A stretch of DNA of 64,000 nucleotides from Atherinomorus stipes. Taxonomy: Eukaryota > Chordata > Actinopteri > Atheriniformes > Atherinidae. The stretch is from positions 186,001-250,000 of the forward strand of contig JALJCO010012847.1 in assembly GCA_023101725.1 (NCBI GenBank), given 5' to 3'. Both the position numbers and the translations under genes were made by a program. Positions within the stretch are counted from its first letter, which is position 1. Every line of letters begins with the position of its first letter. A model generated the notes under the pieces. It did no database searches. It was not told the DNA's origin and worked only from the letters and a program-made list of their open reading frames with translations. This document shows positions 1-12,567 of the stretch, piece after piece.

Positions 1-99
1 GTACAGAGTAACTGACTGTAAAATATGATTTATTATTTTTTAATATAAATTAGAGCTTTTTTTTAAACCGATATCCAATATACCGATATTGTCCAACTC

Positions 100-628
100 T
101 TAAAGGTGCAGTGTGTAACAAAATCAAAGGTCAGTGGCAGAAAAATGTCATATATAATTTAATATTTTGTTTCTATTGATGTGTAATTGCCTCACTAGAA
201 TAGCTGTTACATGTTTATTTTCTTAGAATGAGTCATTTATTTCTACTTGCTGCATGGAGGCTGCCATTGTTCTGCCATTTTTACTACAGTGTCCCTGAAT
301 GGACAAAACGTGTGAGTGAAAACCCTCTGAAATTGAAAACTTTCGTACCAGCTTTGCTTAATGGGAGTTAGAGACTGTTTGGGATCAGTAATGCCTTAAA
401 AGACATAAAAAGTAGTTACACATAGTACAGTCATAGCTACACCTGAGACCACTGGATCCACTCACAGATAAAAACATCTTTATGTCTGGAAGAATTTTGG
501 CCACTAACAGCCACCATACATTCACAACAGTGCTTAGAATTTGAAGTCATTTGAAGGAAAACATATTTTCTTTCAAATACCCATCTTTACCTCTAGATGT
601 CAGTAGCTCTTACACACTGTACCTTTAA
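100..628. mobile_element. TTAA-target MITE (piggyBac-like)
   Basis: Flanked by TTAA at 100-103 and 625-628. Just inside, the ends are AGGTGCAGTGTGTAA and, inverted, AGGTACAGTGTGTAA (one mismatch). There is no coding capacity. TTAA duplication is typical of the piggyBac superfamily, so the assignment rests on target site and termini only. The element interrupts an older repeat whose uninterrupted relative is near 33390-33480. A truncated second copy is at 55830-56208. Confidence 0.8.
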
Positions 629-1581
629 TTTCTGATATTACCAACCAATACCAATATATGCAGACAGCTGTGAGGTTGTATCTCTCATATCTTGAGAGAT
701 TCAACTGCTCACACCAAGATCACATTTATTTAACGTTCATTCATCAATTTCATTAGTTTGGTGTGACTTCAGATTTTCTGGAAACTTCAGGAATCTACTC
801 GACTCACTTTTATAGTTGGTCTAACTCTAAAGTTGTTTTGCTTTAACTGAGTTTTTCTATGCAGACGAGTAATAACTGTGTCTCTCCATCCATGGGTGTG
901 GTCATCATGTTTCTCCATCTGTTTATAGTTTCATGATATTTGAGACTTTTCAAACACAAATCTGGTGCAGAGATGCTGCATCAGCTAGTTTTATGGAATT
1001 AGTGTGGTTTTCGTCTTCATATTGATCCCCATCCAGCCTTCAGGTGATGGGACGTCCTCCGTCGTCATGGCAGCAGGTTGTGTCACCTGTGACAGAAACA
1101 GTCTGTGTTTAGATAACGCCTGGTTGACCCGGGGGAATTAATCCTCTGCTAGCCGGTTGTTGGAGGTGATCTGACCGGTGCAGGTTGAGTTCATCAGGGT
1201 GGAGCTTAAGGATGGAGGGAATCCAGATAGAGCGTAAACAGGAACTGACTTGTTTGTGTTGGGACGGGGAGGAAGCCGACTGTCGAGCTCTGATGAAAAC
1301 ATGGTCCTGACTGCAGGACAGAACCGTTTTAACCATGTCAACGCAGCGTGATATTCAGTTTGCTGCTTTCAGACGCTCTGATCAATATTTTAATCATTAA
1401 TTAACAAATTGCCTTCACGTGGTCACACGATGCTGTTGGAGTCCCAGCAGAAACCTGATGTGTCTGATTTTCCTCTCAGCTACCTGCAGACAGACAGTCC
1501 TGACTTCAGAGTCATCTGGAGAGGAAACACTGATCCAGGTTCTGTTAATCCGGGTCATTGATGATCAGTAAATGGTCTTTG

Positions 1582-2755
1582 CCTGTGGTTTAGTGGGGCC
1601 AGTCCTGGTCCAGGTCCTGTGGTTAAGTGAGACCAGTTCTGGTCCAGGTCCTGTGGTTAAGTGAGACCAGTTCTGGTCCAGGTCCTGTGGTTTAGCGAAG
1701 CTAGTCCTGGTCCAGGTCCTGTGGTTTAGCGAAGCTAGTCCTGGTCCAGGTCCTGTGGTTTAGTGAAGCCAGTCCTGGTCCAGGTGCTGTGGTTAAGTGA
1801 AGCCAGTCCTGGTCCAGGTGCTGTGGTTTAGTGGGACCAGTCCTGGTCCAGGTGCTGTGGTTTAGTGGGCCAGTCCTGGTCCAGGTCCTGTGGTATAGGG
1901 AGGCCAGTCCTGGTCCAGGTCCTGTGGTTTAGGGAGGCCAGTCCTGGTCCAGGTCCTGTGGTTTAATGAAGCCAGTCTTGGTCCAGGTACTGTGGTTTAG
2001 TGAAGCTAGTCCTGGTCTAGGTCCTGTGGTTTAGTGAAGCCAGTCTTGGTCCAGGTACTGTGGTTTAGTGAAGCTAGTCCTGGTCCAGGTCCTGTGGTTT
2101 AGGGAGGCCAGTCCTGGTCCAGGTCCTGTGGTTTAATGAAGCTAGTCCTGGTCTAGGTCCTGTGGTTTAGTGAAGCCAGTCTTGGTCCAGGTACTGTGGT
2201 TTAGTGGGACCAGTCCTGGTCCAGGTCCTGTGGTTTAGTGAAGCTAATCCTGGTCCAGGTCCTGTGGTTTAGTGGGACCAGTCTTGGTCCAGGTACTATG
2301 GTTTAGTGAAGCTAGTCCTGGTCCAGGTCCTGTGGTTTAGTGGGACCAGTCTTGGTCCAGGTACTGTGGTTTAGTGAAGCTAGTCCTGGTCCAGGTCCTG
2401 TGGTTTAGTGGGACCAGTCTTGGTCCAGGTACTGTGGTTTAGTGAAGCTAGTCCTGGTCCAGGTCCTGTGGTATAGGGAGGCCAGTCCTGGTCCAGGTCC
2501 TGTGGTTTAGGGAGGCCAGTCCTGGTCCAGGTCCTGTGGTTTAGTGAAGCCAGTCTTGGTCCAGGTACTGTGGTTTAGTGAAGCTAATCCTGGTCCAGGT
2601 CCTGTGGTTTAGTGGGAGGCCAGTCTTGGTCCAGGTCCTGTGGTTTAGTGAAGCCAGTCTTGGTCCAGGTCCTGTGGTTTAGTGAAGCCAGTCTTGGTCC
2701 AGGTCCTGTGGTTTAGTGAAGCTAGTCCTGGTCCAGGTCCTGTGGTTTAGTGGGA
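1582..2755. repeat. 34-bp minisatellite, about 34 copies
   Basis: Tandem unit of 34 bp built on ctgtggtttagtgaagccag + tcctggtccaggtc, with variants gtgggacc, agggaggcc and gaagctag. Variant units recur in short runs, indicating local duplication. It lies in the cdk19 intron before exon 3. Confidence 0.92.
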
Positions 2756-4131
2756 TCGGGGCTTCTTGATAGATTAAAGGGGTCTATCGTGGTCTGAAGG
2801 TTGAATCCGTCTTTGATGGACAGAGAACAGAAGAACAAGGTCTGTAGGTTTCGTCCTGATGGACTTCGTTGGACTTGTTGGACTGTGAGAAAAGACATGT
2901 TGTTGGTTAATCGCTGAGTTTGGAAGAAACCAACTTAGTAGAGACGACCAAAGACAGACCAGCTGATGTGGACGACGTACCGTCAGCATTTGTCTCTGAC
3001 AGCCTGGAATATGGATGGGAAATATTAATGGGAAATAAACTGGACTATTCTGTCCTAAATAAACGTTTTCCTCTAACAAATGTTATGGAGTCCCTTCACC
3101 CACCTGCTCCATCTGTTCCTTCCATTATTATGAGTTTGACCTTCAGGAATTCAAACAGTGAATTTAGTTATTCCCACGACGCGAGTCTTGTTTTCCCCGT
3201 TGTGTCACAATGGCTTTTGTTTAGCTAAACGTTCCACCCTCAGAAATGTTCCCTGTTTTCCTCCACCACAGCAGAAACAGCACCGGCTCAGCCTCATAAA
3301 CCCGAGGATGTTATTTTATGTTGGTGATAAGGTATACTTCCAGAAAATGAGGCAGTAATAAATCATCTGCGGGGCCTGAAACATGAATAAAAAGCTTCAT
3401 CATCTCCACTGATCTGGGCTCCAGGAGACGGTGTGCTGTTTATTCTGGCCCACCTCAGCAGATCCTTCTGAAGCGAGCTGATCACTGCGCAAACAGCAAC
3501 ATATTTTAGTTGTATGGGTTGAGGGTGGAGGTGAGCTCCAGCTCGTGGTTGCTTGGCAACAAATGATGGCTGTGTTTAGCTTTCAGTCAAAGGGAGGAGT
3601 TCTCATTCAGGATCAAGACTCCAAATCTAATAAAGCTCACATTTGTGTTTTACAACTACAGTCTCTCTGTTCTGATGATGATTATCATCTAGTACAATAA
3701 ATGAATAAAATCAGCTCAGTCCTTCCTGAGAGCTACGATTATTATTTATTTCAGAAATATTATAATCCAATTAAAACAAATTCATCACGATCCACATCAG
3801 TCCAGTTTAGAATAAAACAAAGGGGAACGTGATGAGTTTTTATTATTTCCTGTTTGTTATGCTGGTATTTTACTGGTCTGACCCACTGGAGACCAGATTG
3901 AGCTGAATGTGGGACCTGGACTAAAAGTTTGACAATCCTGGTTTAGAGTTCTTGTATCAGTATGAAGTGATTTACTGAAGGTTGCTGCTGAACTCCTGAT
4001 TGTGTATTTGACATCAAAATATTTGTGCTGAACAGGAATGAATGACCTGCTGGAAGGAGGACGAAGAGAAGATTAATTTATTTAGAAAACTAGAAGAGGA
4101 CGTTGTCTTACAGCACAGGTGTGTTTCAGAA

Positions 4132-5400
4132 AATGGATATATTTATGGATAAATGGATGCATGGATGGATACATGGATGCATAGATGGATGTATGGATGA
4201 ATGGGTGGATGGATGGATGGATAAATAGATGGATGGTGGATGATGGATGGATGGATGGATGGATGGATGGATGGATGGATGGATGGATGGATGGATGGAT
4301 GGATGGATTCATGTATGCATAGATGGATGGATGGATGCATGTATGCATAGATGGATGGATGGATGGATGCATGTATGCATGGATGGATGGATGGATGGAT
4401 GAATGGATGCATGGATGGATGAATGGATGAATGGATGGATGCATGGATGGGCAGATGGATGGATAGATGGATGGATAGATGGATGAATGGATAGGCGGAT
4501 GGATGGATGGATGGATGGATGGATGGATGGATGGATGGATGGATGGATGGATGGATGGATGGATGGATGGATGGATGGATGGATGGATGGATAAATGGAT
4601 GGATGAACAAATGGATGCATGGATCGATGAATAGACGGATTGATGGATGGATGCATGGATGGGCATGGGGATGGATGCATAGATGGAGCATGGATAGATG
4701 GATAGATGGATGGATGGATGGATAAATAAATGGATGGATTGATGAATGTATGCATGGATGGATGGATGGATAAATAAATGGATGGATGGATGGATGGATG
4801 CATGGATGGATGATGGATGGGATGGATGGATGGATGGATGCATGGATGCATGGATGGATAAATGGATGGATGGATGGATAAATAAATGGATGGATGAATG
4901 GATGCATAGATGGATAAATAAATGGATGGATGCATGGACGGATAAATGGATCGATGAATGGATGGATTGATGAATGGATGCATGGATGGGAAGATGGATG
5001 CATGGATGGATAAATGGATGGATGGATGGATGGATGGATGGATGGATGGATGGATAAATAAATGGATGGATGAATGGATGCATAGATGGATAAATAAATG
5101 GATGGATGCATGGACGGATAAATGGATCGATGAATGGATGGATTGATGAATGGATGCATGGATGGGAAGATGGATGCATGGATGGATGCATGGATGGATA
5201 AATGGATGGATGGATGGATGGATGGATGGATGGATGGATGGATGGATGGATAAATAAATGGATGGATGAATGGATGCATAGATGGATAAATAAATGGATG
5301 GATGCATGGACGGATAAATGGATCGATGAATGGATGGATTGATGAATGGATGCATGGATGGGCAGATGGATGGATAGATGGATGGAGGCAAAGATGGATG
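4132..5400. repeat. ATGG/ATGC-type tetranucleotide array with higher-order structure
   Basis: About 1.27 kb of ATGG repeats with ATAA, ATGC, ATGA and GCAT variants. Pure runs lie near 4243-4307 and 4495-4590. A complex block containing cggataaatggatcgatgaa recurs at about 4939, 5115 and 5311, so 176-196-bp segments were duplicated. Lack of stops gives long His-Pro-Ser-Ile frames on the minus strand that are not genes. Confidence 0.93.
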
Positions 5401-6318
5401 TTTGGCTATTAGAAGACAACATGAGGAAGCAGGGTGGACAACATCAGCTCAGGACCCGGCCTGCTGGTAAACGGAGCATACAGATTATTTCACAAGTCTC
5501 TGTTACAACATGGAGTGGGTCACAAAAGAGAACACAACCATGAACGAGATCGTATTGGACGTTCAAACTCCAAGAATGCCTGATAACATAACATTTTCTG
5601 CCACTGATAAGACTTAAAGCAGATACAGCTCAGATCTCCACCTTTCCATTTCTCTGCTGCTCATCCCACAAACGCTGGAGATGTATTACCAAGAAGCAAA
5701 GAAATAACACACCCAACTCTCATTTTCTAACTTTTTATGACAAGTTTATATCCTTTAGCAAACAAATACTGCTCTATATGTTTGTGTTAACATTTCAAAA
5801 CAACGAACAGGATGTCACGAATAACGTAACAGTATTTCAGCACATTGTGAAGGATGCTGAAGGAAAGATAAACATGTGAAGGAAAAGCTGCAAATCAGTC
5901 CTTCCACATGTAGAAAGCAGTGAACGGTCTTTGCCCAGTCGCGCATGGAAATCACAAGATCTACTGAACATGGAGAATAATCCCACCCAGCATTCCCTGG
6001 CTGAGGCTGGATTATAGTTGTGTGATTATGGGCTGCAGCAGCAATTTCCCAGGATGTAGATTTATTGGTTTTCTGTGTTGTTACACCAGCAGTGTGATGG
6101 TGTAAATCTTTGTGAGAATTGACAGCTGAGATAAGTTCAACCAATCAGGATCAGCGTCTCTGCTGCTATCAGACCAAGCAGTCACACATTTCTGTAAGTG
6201 TCTAAGAAATAACTCAACAAATCAACTCCAGGATTTGTTTGGTTATTTATTGGTTTGTCTCTTATGTAACGATGCCAGCATGTTTAAATGTTCCTACTCA
6301 AACCACTAAAGTGCTGAT

Positions 6319-7096
6319 TAGGGCTGTGCGATATACTGGTGTATCGCGATATGATATTTACATGAGAGAGATATGATATTTACACATATCGTTATATTGC
6401 ACATTATTTGTGCAAATGTTTTTTGCTTCATTTTTTTGTAATGACCCGGCTGCACGTTGACGACACAAAGGGGTCACCTGATTATTTAATAAAGTTGTGG
6501 ATAAAATATCAATACACTAAAATATCGCAATATTTTCATATGCCGATACATTTTCTATATTTAAAATGCGGTATCGGTCTATTTTACAAGTGAAATCTCG
6601 CGAGATATCGTTTTGTTTCGAAATCTCATGAGATTTCACGAAATACCGAGAGATTTTGTAACAGAATGATGAAATCTCGCGGTATTTTGTGAAATCTCAT
6701 GAGAATTCGTAACAAAACAATGATTTCTCATGAGATTTCATTACTAAAATAGATCAATACCGCGTTTTTAAATATAGATATGGTGTCAGCATATGAAAAT
6801 ATCGTGATATTTCAGTGTTTCAATATTTTTTCCAACCCCTATTATTTAAACTGTCTGTCCAACTATCTTTAATTACTTCGATTTAACAAAAATTTTTAAC
6901 CAGTGTTTTGTCAGTTCCATCACTGCAGTGAAGTGATACCTTTATGCTAAAAATGTTTCAATACTAAAAAACAGGTGTTTGATATGAAATGAAACCTTCA
7001 GAGAAATTAGGGTAAAAAAATGCCGGTATATATCGTATATCGTCATCTGAAATAGATATATCATGATGTGATGTTTGGTCCATATTCCCAGCCCAA
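6319..7096. mobile_element. hAT-type MITE, perfect 8-bp target duplication
   Basis: Termini TAGGGCTGTG and, inverted, TTGGGCTGGG, flanked on both sides by GTGCTGAT (6311-6318 and 7097-7104). The interior is rich in atatcg and cgcgagat motifs and has no protein. An 8-bp duplication is the hAT signature. Confidence 0.85.
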
Positions 7097-8199
7097 GTGC
7101 TGATGACACGTTTTTGACATTTTTTGCCATGTTTTATCAACCAAAACGTTCTTCATGATGATCTATGTAACAGAAACAAGCACAGCTGCATAGATGAGTT
7201 AATAGAAAACATCGCTGCTTTTCAGCACATCTGACCAAACTGTGGCGCTGTGAGCCGAAACCGGATATGACGTCTGCAAGAGCGTCTTCTTCACAGCTTA
7301 TTTAACATTGAAGTTATGGCTTCATTGCAGTTTTTAAGTTCCTTTTCCAGTTTTACAGACAAACGGTAACGACTCAGCCTTCAAATTGTATTGACAGTTA
7401 ATGGTTAAAAGCTTGTAAGTGCAGCATTAGTTTATTTAGGTTTCCAACAGATTTAGAATTTTATTTTGAAGAGGATAAAGAAGCAGATCGGAATCGGACT
7501 CACCGGCAAACAGTGGACAGCAGTAGGAGCCCGTCTGCTCCTCTCTCCTGTCTGCATCTGTTTAAAAATGTTAGCATGCTAACATGCTCAGATCCGTTAG
7601 TGTTTTTGTTGACCCTCGGTCACGGAAGCACTCGTATATGTAGTGTACGTCGTACTTGAAGATGTTTGGTGTGACTCCATGCTCTGTTTGTGAGGAATGT
7701 AGGTTTAATGGTGGGTCAAAGTTTATGCACCAGTGAGTTTTCACAGAGCCAGATCAACATGCTGCCTGAAAGCTGCTGGTCATTAGCTGATTGAGGCCGA
7801 CTTCCTATAAAACACATCTGTGTTACATCTGATTTTACCCTCCTGCTATGTATGTTGCAGGCTAATTGACCCATTTCAAAGTTATTATAAAAAACAAATT
7901 TTAAAGGATAACTTTCTTTTTTTTCAACCTGGACCTTATTTCTAGGAGTTTACATGTGCATTTACTCACCGGTAAAATTTCAGCATCACTTACACCCACT
8001 AACCCTACTTTTTAGGCCTACCCCTAAATTTTGCGTCACTACACAGTCACTTACATGCCTGAATGTAAATGCAGCAAGTAGCGCCAGTTCCTAGGGAAGA
8101 TTACAAAGCCCTACCCCTTGAGGCTTCATTTGGAGGGTGTAGTGGTAGTGGGTGAGGGCTAATGGTTGAAAGTAAGGGGAACATTGGGACTGGGCCTTA

Positions 8200-8792
8200 G
8201 GGCGCATTCACAAAGCTTTTTTGATTTGAATCAGAGTCCGTTTGCTCGGAAAGTCCGCTTCATTAGGGGAGTTGTGAATGCGCAAACGAACTCTGATCCG
8301 GAACAAACAAGCGGACTCGGTCCGCCTGCAAATGCAGGTCTCGGTCTGATTCAAGTGAACCAAATACAGGAAGTGGACTACAAATTGCATTGGCATTGTG
8401 CGTCAAACGTTTGACAACGTGGGCAAACACCACAACAAACACGTGAGGGACTGCGGTACTTATAAAGATGGCTCGTGGGCAGACGCAGAGTTACGAGGAA
8501 GTAAAAGCTTTAATCAATATCTGATCTGATGAAATCATATCCAGCTCCTCGTACAAAAATAATGTTGCTTTGTGGAGGAAACAGAAGTAGTGAGAACCTT
8601 CTTGTACGTGCGTTTTCTCCTCGCCTACGTGAATCCGAAAGCAGCGCCACCTGAGATTCTTGGCCGGTTTGGCTCGTTTGGCAATAGCGCAACATGAACG
8701 CAATCTCGGTCCAGAAGACCACCCCCCGCCCCCAACCGGACCGAGTCCCCAAATGGACCGAGACTCGCGGACTATGCTTTGTGAATGCGCCC
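8200..8792. mobile_element. PIF/Harbinger-type MITE with TTA duplication
   Basis: Perfect 17-bp terminal inverted repeats GGGCGCATTCACAAAGC, flanked by TTA at 8197-8199 and 8793-8795, the 3-bp target of PIF/Harbinger elements. From 8468 the plus strand reads MARGQTQSYEEVKALINI-stop-SDEI, which resembles the start of the Myb/SANT-like accessory protein of Harbinger elements with one nonsense codon. This points to a decayed relative of an autonomous element. Confidence 0.82.
8468..8590 (+). pseudogene. decayed Myb/SANT-like Harbinger protein start
   Basis: ATG at 8468 opens MARGQTQSYEEVKALINI, then TGA where a tryptophan is usual in the family motif LI-x-IWSDE, then SDEIISSS and an early TAG. 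It is only a fragment. Family recognition is from motif memory and not from a search. Confidence 0.4.
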
Positions 8793-9887
8793 TTAGAGTC
8801 CTTCGGAAGATGTTACGTTGAGTTGTCCTTCGGTGTTCCTCCAGTAAAATGGTGAGACGGGGCAGCCACAATAGAAGACATTATCTGCAGCAAAACTTGA
8901 TTTTTTCCAGTACTTTAAGTAGAACGAACGAACGAGTACTATTGTCCTGTAAGTCCAGATTTAACTTTACTTATCAGGGTGTTCTACACATTTTTTGGGG
9001 CCGCGCGTTCACGATGTGCGCTTCCGTAGTACAGCTGAGAAGAACAGCTCGCTACCCAGACAACAAAAAAACCCACAATTTGCAAATCTCTGAACTCACA
9101 GGACAATAGTACTCGTTCGTTCGTTTGTTCATTCTACTTAAAGCATTGATGAAATCAAGGAGTTTTGCTGCAGATAATGTCTTATAGTGGCTGCCCCGTC
9201 TCCGCCATTTTACTGGAGGAACACCGACAGGCGACTCAACGTAATATTTTCCCAAGGAGTCAAAGTAATGCAGAAACTTTACCAGTGAGTAAATGCACGT
9301 ATATACTTCTACAAATATACGCACCTATATACTTTGACTCTTAGACAACTTAACAAACACCATAGGAAGGTTAAGACAGCACGAAACTAGGACAAAGTGA
9401 GTTTCTCTGAAGGTCCCTCATCAGGTTTCACTTTTATTTCTCTGTAGTGTTGATCTACAAGTCTGAGGTACACATAATAAATGGGTGCGTTACATGACAA
9501 TGTGGGGAGATGATAACAGGGATGTAGGAAACTAGAGCCTTTCCTGTGAATCACTGACCTGGTTTAAAAAGCTACCAGGTACTTAAGTTTATATTTCAGA
9601 CTCCACCTCAGTCCTGTTTGAAATGCATGTGATGGTTAACATGGAGGTAAAACTGAAAAATAGCAGAGCAGTATTTGGGGATTTAAACAGGCTAAAAACA
9701 AACAAAAAAAAGATTTTCTTCATCACTGTAGACTGCTTCTTCAGTTTCATATCTGGCTTGTGGTCTCACCTGTTTTTCACCTGACTCACCTTTCTTCCTT
9801 TCTTTGTCCTGACAGTTTATCCATCTCCCTTTCTTCGTCCTCCAGCATCACACTCCTCTTTCTTTCAACACCTTCAACACAGATTTA

Positions 9888-11214
9888 CAGTGGCTTGCAA
9901 AAGTATTCATACTCATGACCAAAACTAAATTGCTCAGAAAAGAACAAAGCAAAAGTGAGTTTCACCTTTTTATATGAAAGGAAATAGCACAAACTCAACA
10001 ATCCATCACTGTTTTTGTTCGTAAGCGCTCTTTACTATGAATAGGTTGCATAAGTTTGTATGTCATTGTTGCAAAAGTATTCACACTAAGTCATTAAGTC
10101 ACAATCAGTACTTGGTTGCAGCTCCTTTGGCAGCAATAACAGCTGCCAATCGCTTTGGATAGCCACCAATGAGTTTTGTGCAGTGGTCCTTGGACAGTTT
10201 CGCCCACTCCTCTTTGCAATACTGCTCCAGCTAAGTCAGGTTACTTGGTGACCTTCGGTGGACAGCCGGTGGACACCAGGACTGGAGGAAGAGAAACAGC
10301 CCCATAGCATTATATTCCCACCTCCATGTTTCACGGCAGGGATGGTATGAGCTGGATCATCAGCTGTGTTGGCTTTGCGCCAAACATACTTCTTGGCGTT
10401 CAGGCCAAAAAGTTCTATTTTGGTTTCATCTGACCAGATCCCACGTGTGTGGTGGCATACTGCAAACGAGCCTTAAGATGTTGTTTCTTCAGATATGGCT
10501 TCTTCTTTGCAACACGCCCATAGAGACCTTCCTTGTGTAAAGTGCGGGATATTGTGGACTTGTGTACGTTAGTCCCAGCAGCCTGGAGAGACTTCTTCAG
10601 GTCTTCAAGAGTGACAGAGGGGTTTGCTCTGGCTTCCCTGAGTAATTTCCTTTGCCTTTTGCCGTGATCTTGGAGGGGCGCCCTGTTCTTTGGAGGTTCG
10701 CAGTGGTACTGTGGCGCTTCCACTTCTGGACCAGTGATGCAACAGTACTTTTTGGCACATTGAGTGAACTTGCGATGGCTACATAGCTTTGTCCATCTCT
10801 ATGCTTCTCTACAACTTTCTTTCTGAGGTCTTCTGAGAGCTCCTTGGACTTCATGACTGTTGTCTGCTGACAAGCATGGGATGACTGTGGACAGGTGACT
10901 ATTGGGCACTAATTATGGGGAGCAATCAAGGATATACAAATCACCTGGGACTAAATACCGCCCTGTGACACTGTGAGGCGATAGTTTATAGTGTGCAATC
11001 ATTTTCGACTCAAATAACATCTTTGGTGTGAATACTTTTGAAATACAGACTTATACAACCTATTCATAGTAAAGAGCGCTTACGAACAAAAACAGTGATG
11101 GATTGTTGAGTTTGTGCCATTTCCTTTCATATAAAAAGGTGAAACTCACTTTTGCTTTGTTCTGTTCTGAGCAATTGCGTTTTGGTCATGTATGAATACG
11201 TTTGCAACCCACTG
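9888..11214 (-). mobile_element. Tc1-like transposon with long inverted repeats, internally deleted
   Basis: Flanked by TA. Ends CAGTGGCTTGCAAAAGTATT and, inverted, CAGTGGGTTGCAAACGTATT. The inverted repeats continue for about 200 bp (the block around agcaaaagtgagtttcacct occurs near 9948 and inverted near 11140), as in IR/DR-type Tc1 elements. It carries a broken transposase on the minus strand. Inserted in the cdk19 intron. Confidence 0.9.
10255..10854 (-). pseudogene. Tc1-like transposase remnant
   Basis: The start MKSKELSEDLRKKVVEKHRD leads into a paired-type helix-turn-helix with SLNVPKSTVASLVQKWK and the GRP linker GRPSKIT. A frameshift near 10660 continues into NPSVTLEDLKKSLQAAGTNV and HKSTISRTLHKEGLYGR. 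Then a deletion joins QYATTH directly to WSDETKIELFG (first catalytic Asp) and HTIPAVKHGGGNIMLWGCFS. The second Asp and the Glu region are missing, so no active enzyme is expected. Confidence 0.88.
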
Positions 11215-11269
11215 TAATACATTTTGGCCTGATTTTTTTATAAATACAGTATATATTTGTAACCTGTTG

Positions 11270-11925
11270 ATGTGTTTACAGCCAGATCCCAAAAAATTGT
11301 GTAAAAAGTAAGCAAAAACAAAACTACGATTTCCAAATCAATCCACATTTTATTCCCAGTGGAACATAAAATATCAGATGATGAAACTGAGACATTTTTA
11401 CCATTTGATGGAAAATATGATTGTTAATCTGATGGCAGCAACACTAGTCTGTAAAAAGTAGTTCCAGGGTGACGTTTGTGTGGCATCCCCTCCTTCCGGT
11501 GGAGATTCCAGTCTTCCAGAGTCCGTGCAGCGATTTCCAGTTGAAAATCATGTCTGTTTTTACTCTTTAAGCTCATAATTTTATTGATTCTGATACCAAT
11601 ATTGATACTCCTTATTGATACCAATATTTATTGATACTCTTATTGATACAACGTGATTAAGAGTAAACAATTAAGACGTTACAAGATGTTAAAAGATTTA
11701 ACTTTTTTTCCCCACAAGGAAGGTCAGAACAGAACAGCAGCTATTTTTACAAGTACACGTGTTTATTATCCATAAAATGGTGAAATGTCTGAGTTTCAAA
11801 ATCTCTAATGCCATTTATATTTACCAGGAATTAAATATGGGTGTAGCTGATTTCTTTTTTTTTTCTTTTTTTTTTTTACATTTAGTAGTGTCCCAACTTT
11901 TGGGATGTTGGGGTTGTATTTAATT
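11270..11925. mobile_element. decayed Tc1-like element (TACAACCCC family), copy 1
   Basis: Shows the teleost pattern tttattcccagtggaacata, then tgtggcatcccctcctt, and a right end cccaacttttgggatgttgg + ggttgta. The left terminus is eroded. Relatives in this window are at 30825-31075 and 49045-49545. Family recognition is from memory of common fish repeats. Confidence 0.6.
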
Positions 11926-12567
11926 TGTCTCAGCATTACAACCATCTCTCTTTTCTCCCATTTTCTCTCTCTTTCTGTCCCTCTTTCTCAAGAAGGCCTA
12001 GAAAAACCCAAATAATTTAAAGTCTAATCAGAAATATGAACCAATTTTAAACTTGAATACCTGTTTAAAAAATTTATTTTGAATGTGTGAGGATTTGGTC
12101 CAATGCTTGTCAGTTTTTCACCGTAGATATAATAAAACTGGCCAGTCACAATGAAGGATGTGATCACTGATTGAACTAATAAAGCTCCTGAGAGATGATA
12201 GCTGATGAATATGTAGCCATGTTAGACCAGAGTCAACATTAACCATGTACCACCATCATCTCTGAGCTCACTTTGTACTTGCAGCAAGAGTCATGGCAGC
12301 TCATACTATTGAATAATTTATGCAGAAGGTGGGATTTACTGCCCAGTTTCAGTTCAGTCTCCCTCCTGACTGAAACACCCTGTGGATACAGAGGCCTGTC
12401 TAAAAGCCACGATTGATTATTGCTCAGAGAACACAGTACAAATGGACTCAATGAATCAATGGATCTGAATGTAGGGAAAGAATGACACAGGATGCAGCAG
12501 TAACCAGGATGGTCCTCCCATTCATTCATTTTCCTACGCTTATCCCAGACTAAGGGCTGGAATATCC

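Larger units (their letters stand above)
7928..9350. repeat. long palindromic element hosting a Harbinger MITE
   Basis: Sequence near 8818-8960 (tccagtaaaatggtgagacg, tagaacgaacgaacgagtac) returns inverted at 9101-9240. The left arm cttatttctaggagtttaca with gcatttactcaccggtaaaa is mirrored near 9279-9310. It is interrupted by the element at 8200-8792. A related copy of the left arm starts at about 63590. Confidence 0.65.

Noticed and set aside
1582..2755. Regular 34-bp repeats considered as a CRISPR array
   Set aside because: Directly adjacent tandem units with no unique spacers, in a vertebrate intron.
4082..5422. Long His-Pro-Ser-Ile-rich reading frames up to 446 codons
   Set aside because: They are the translation of the ATGG tetranucleotide array in three frames; the absence of stops follows from the repeat unit.
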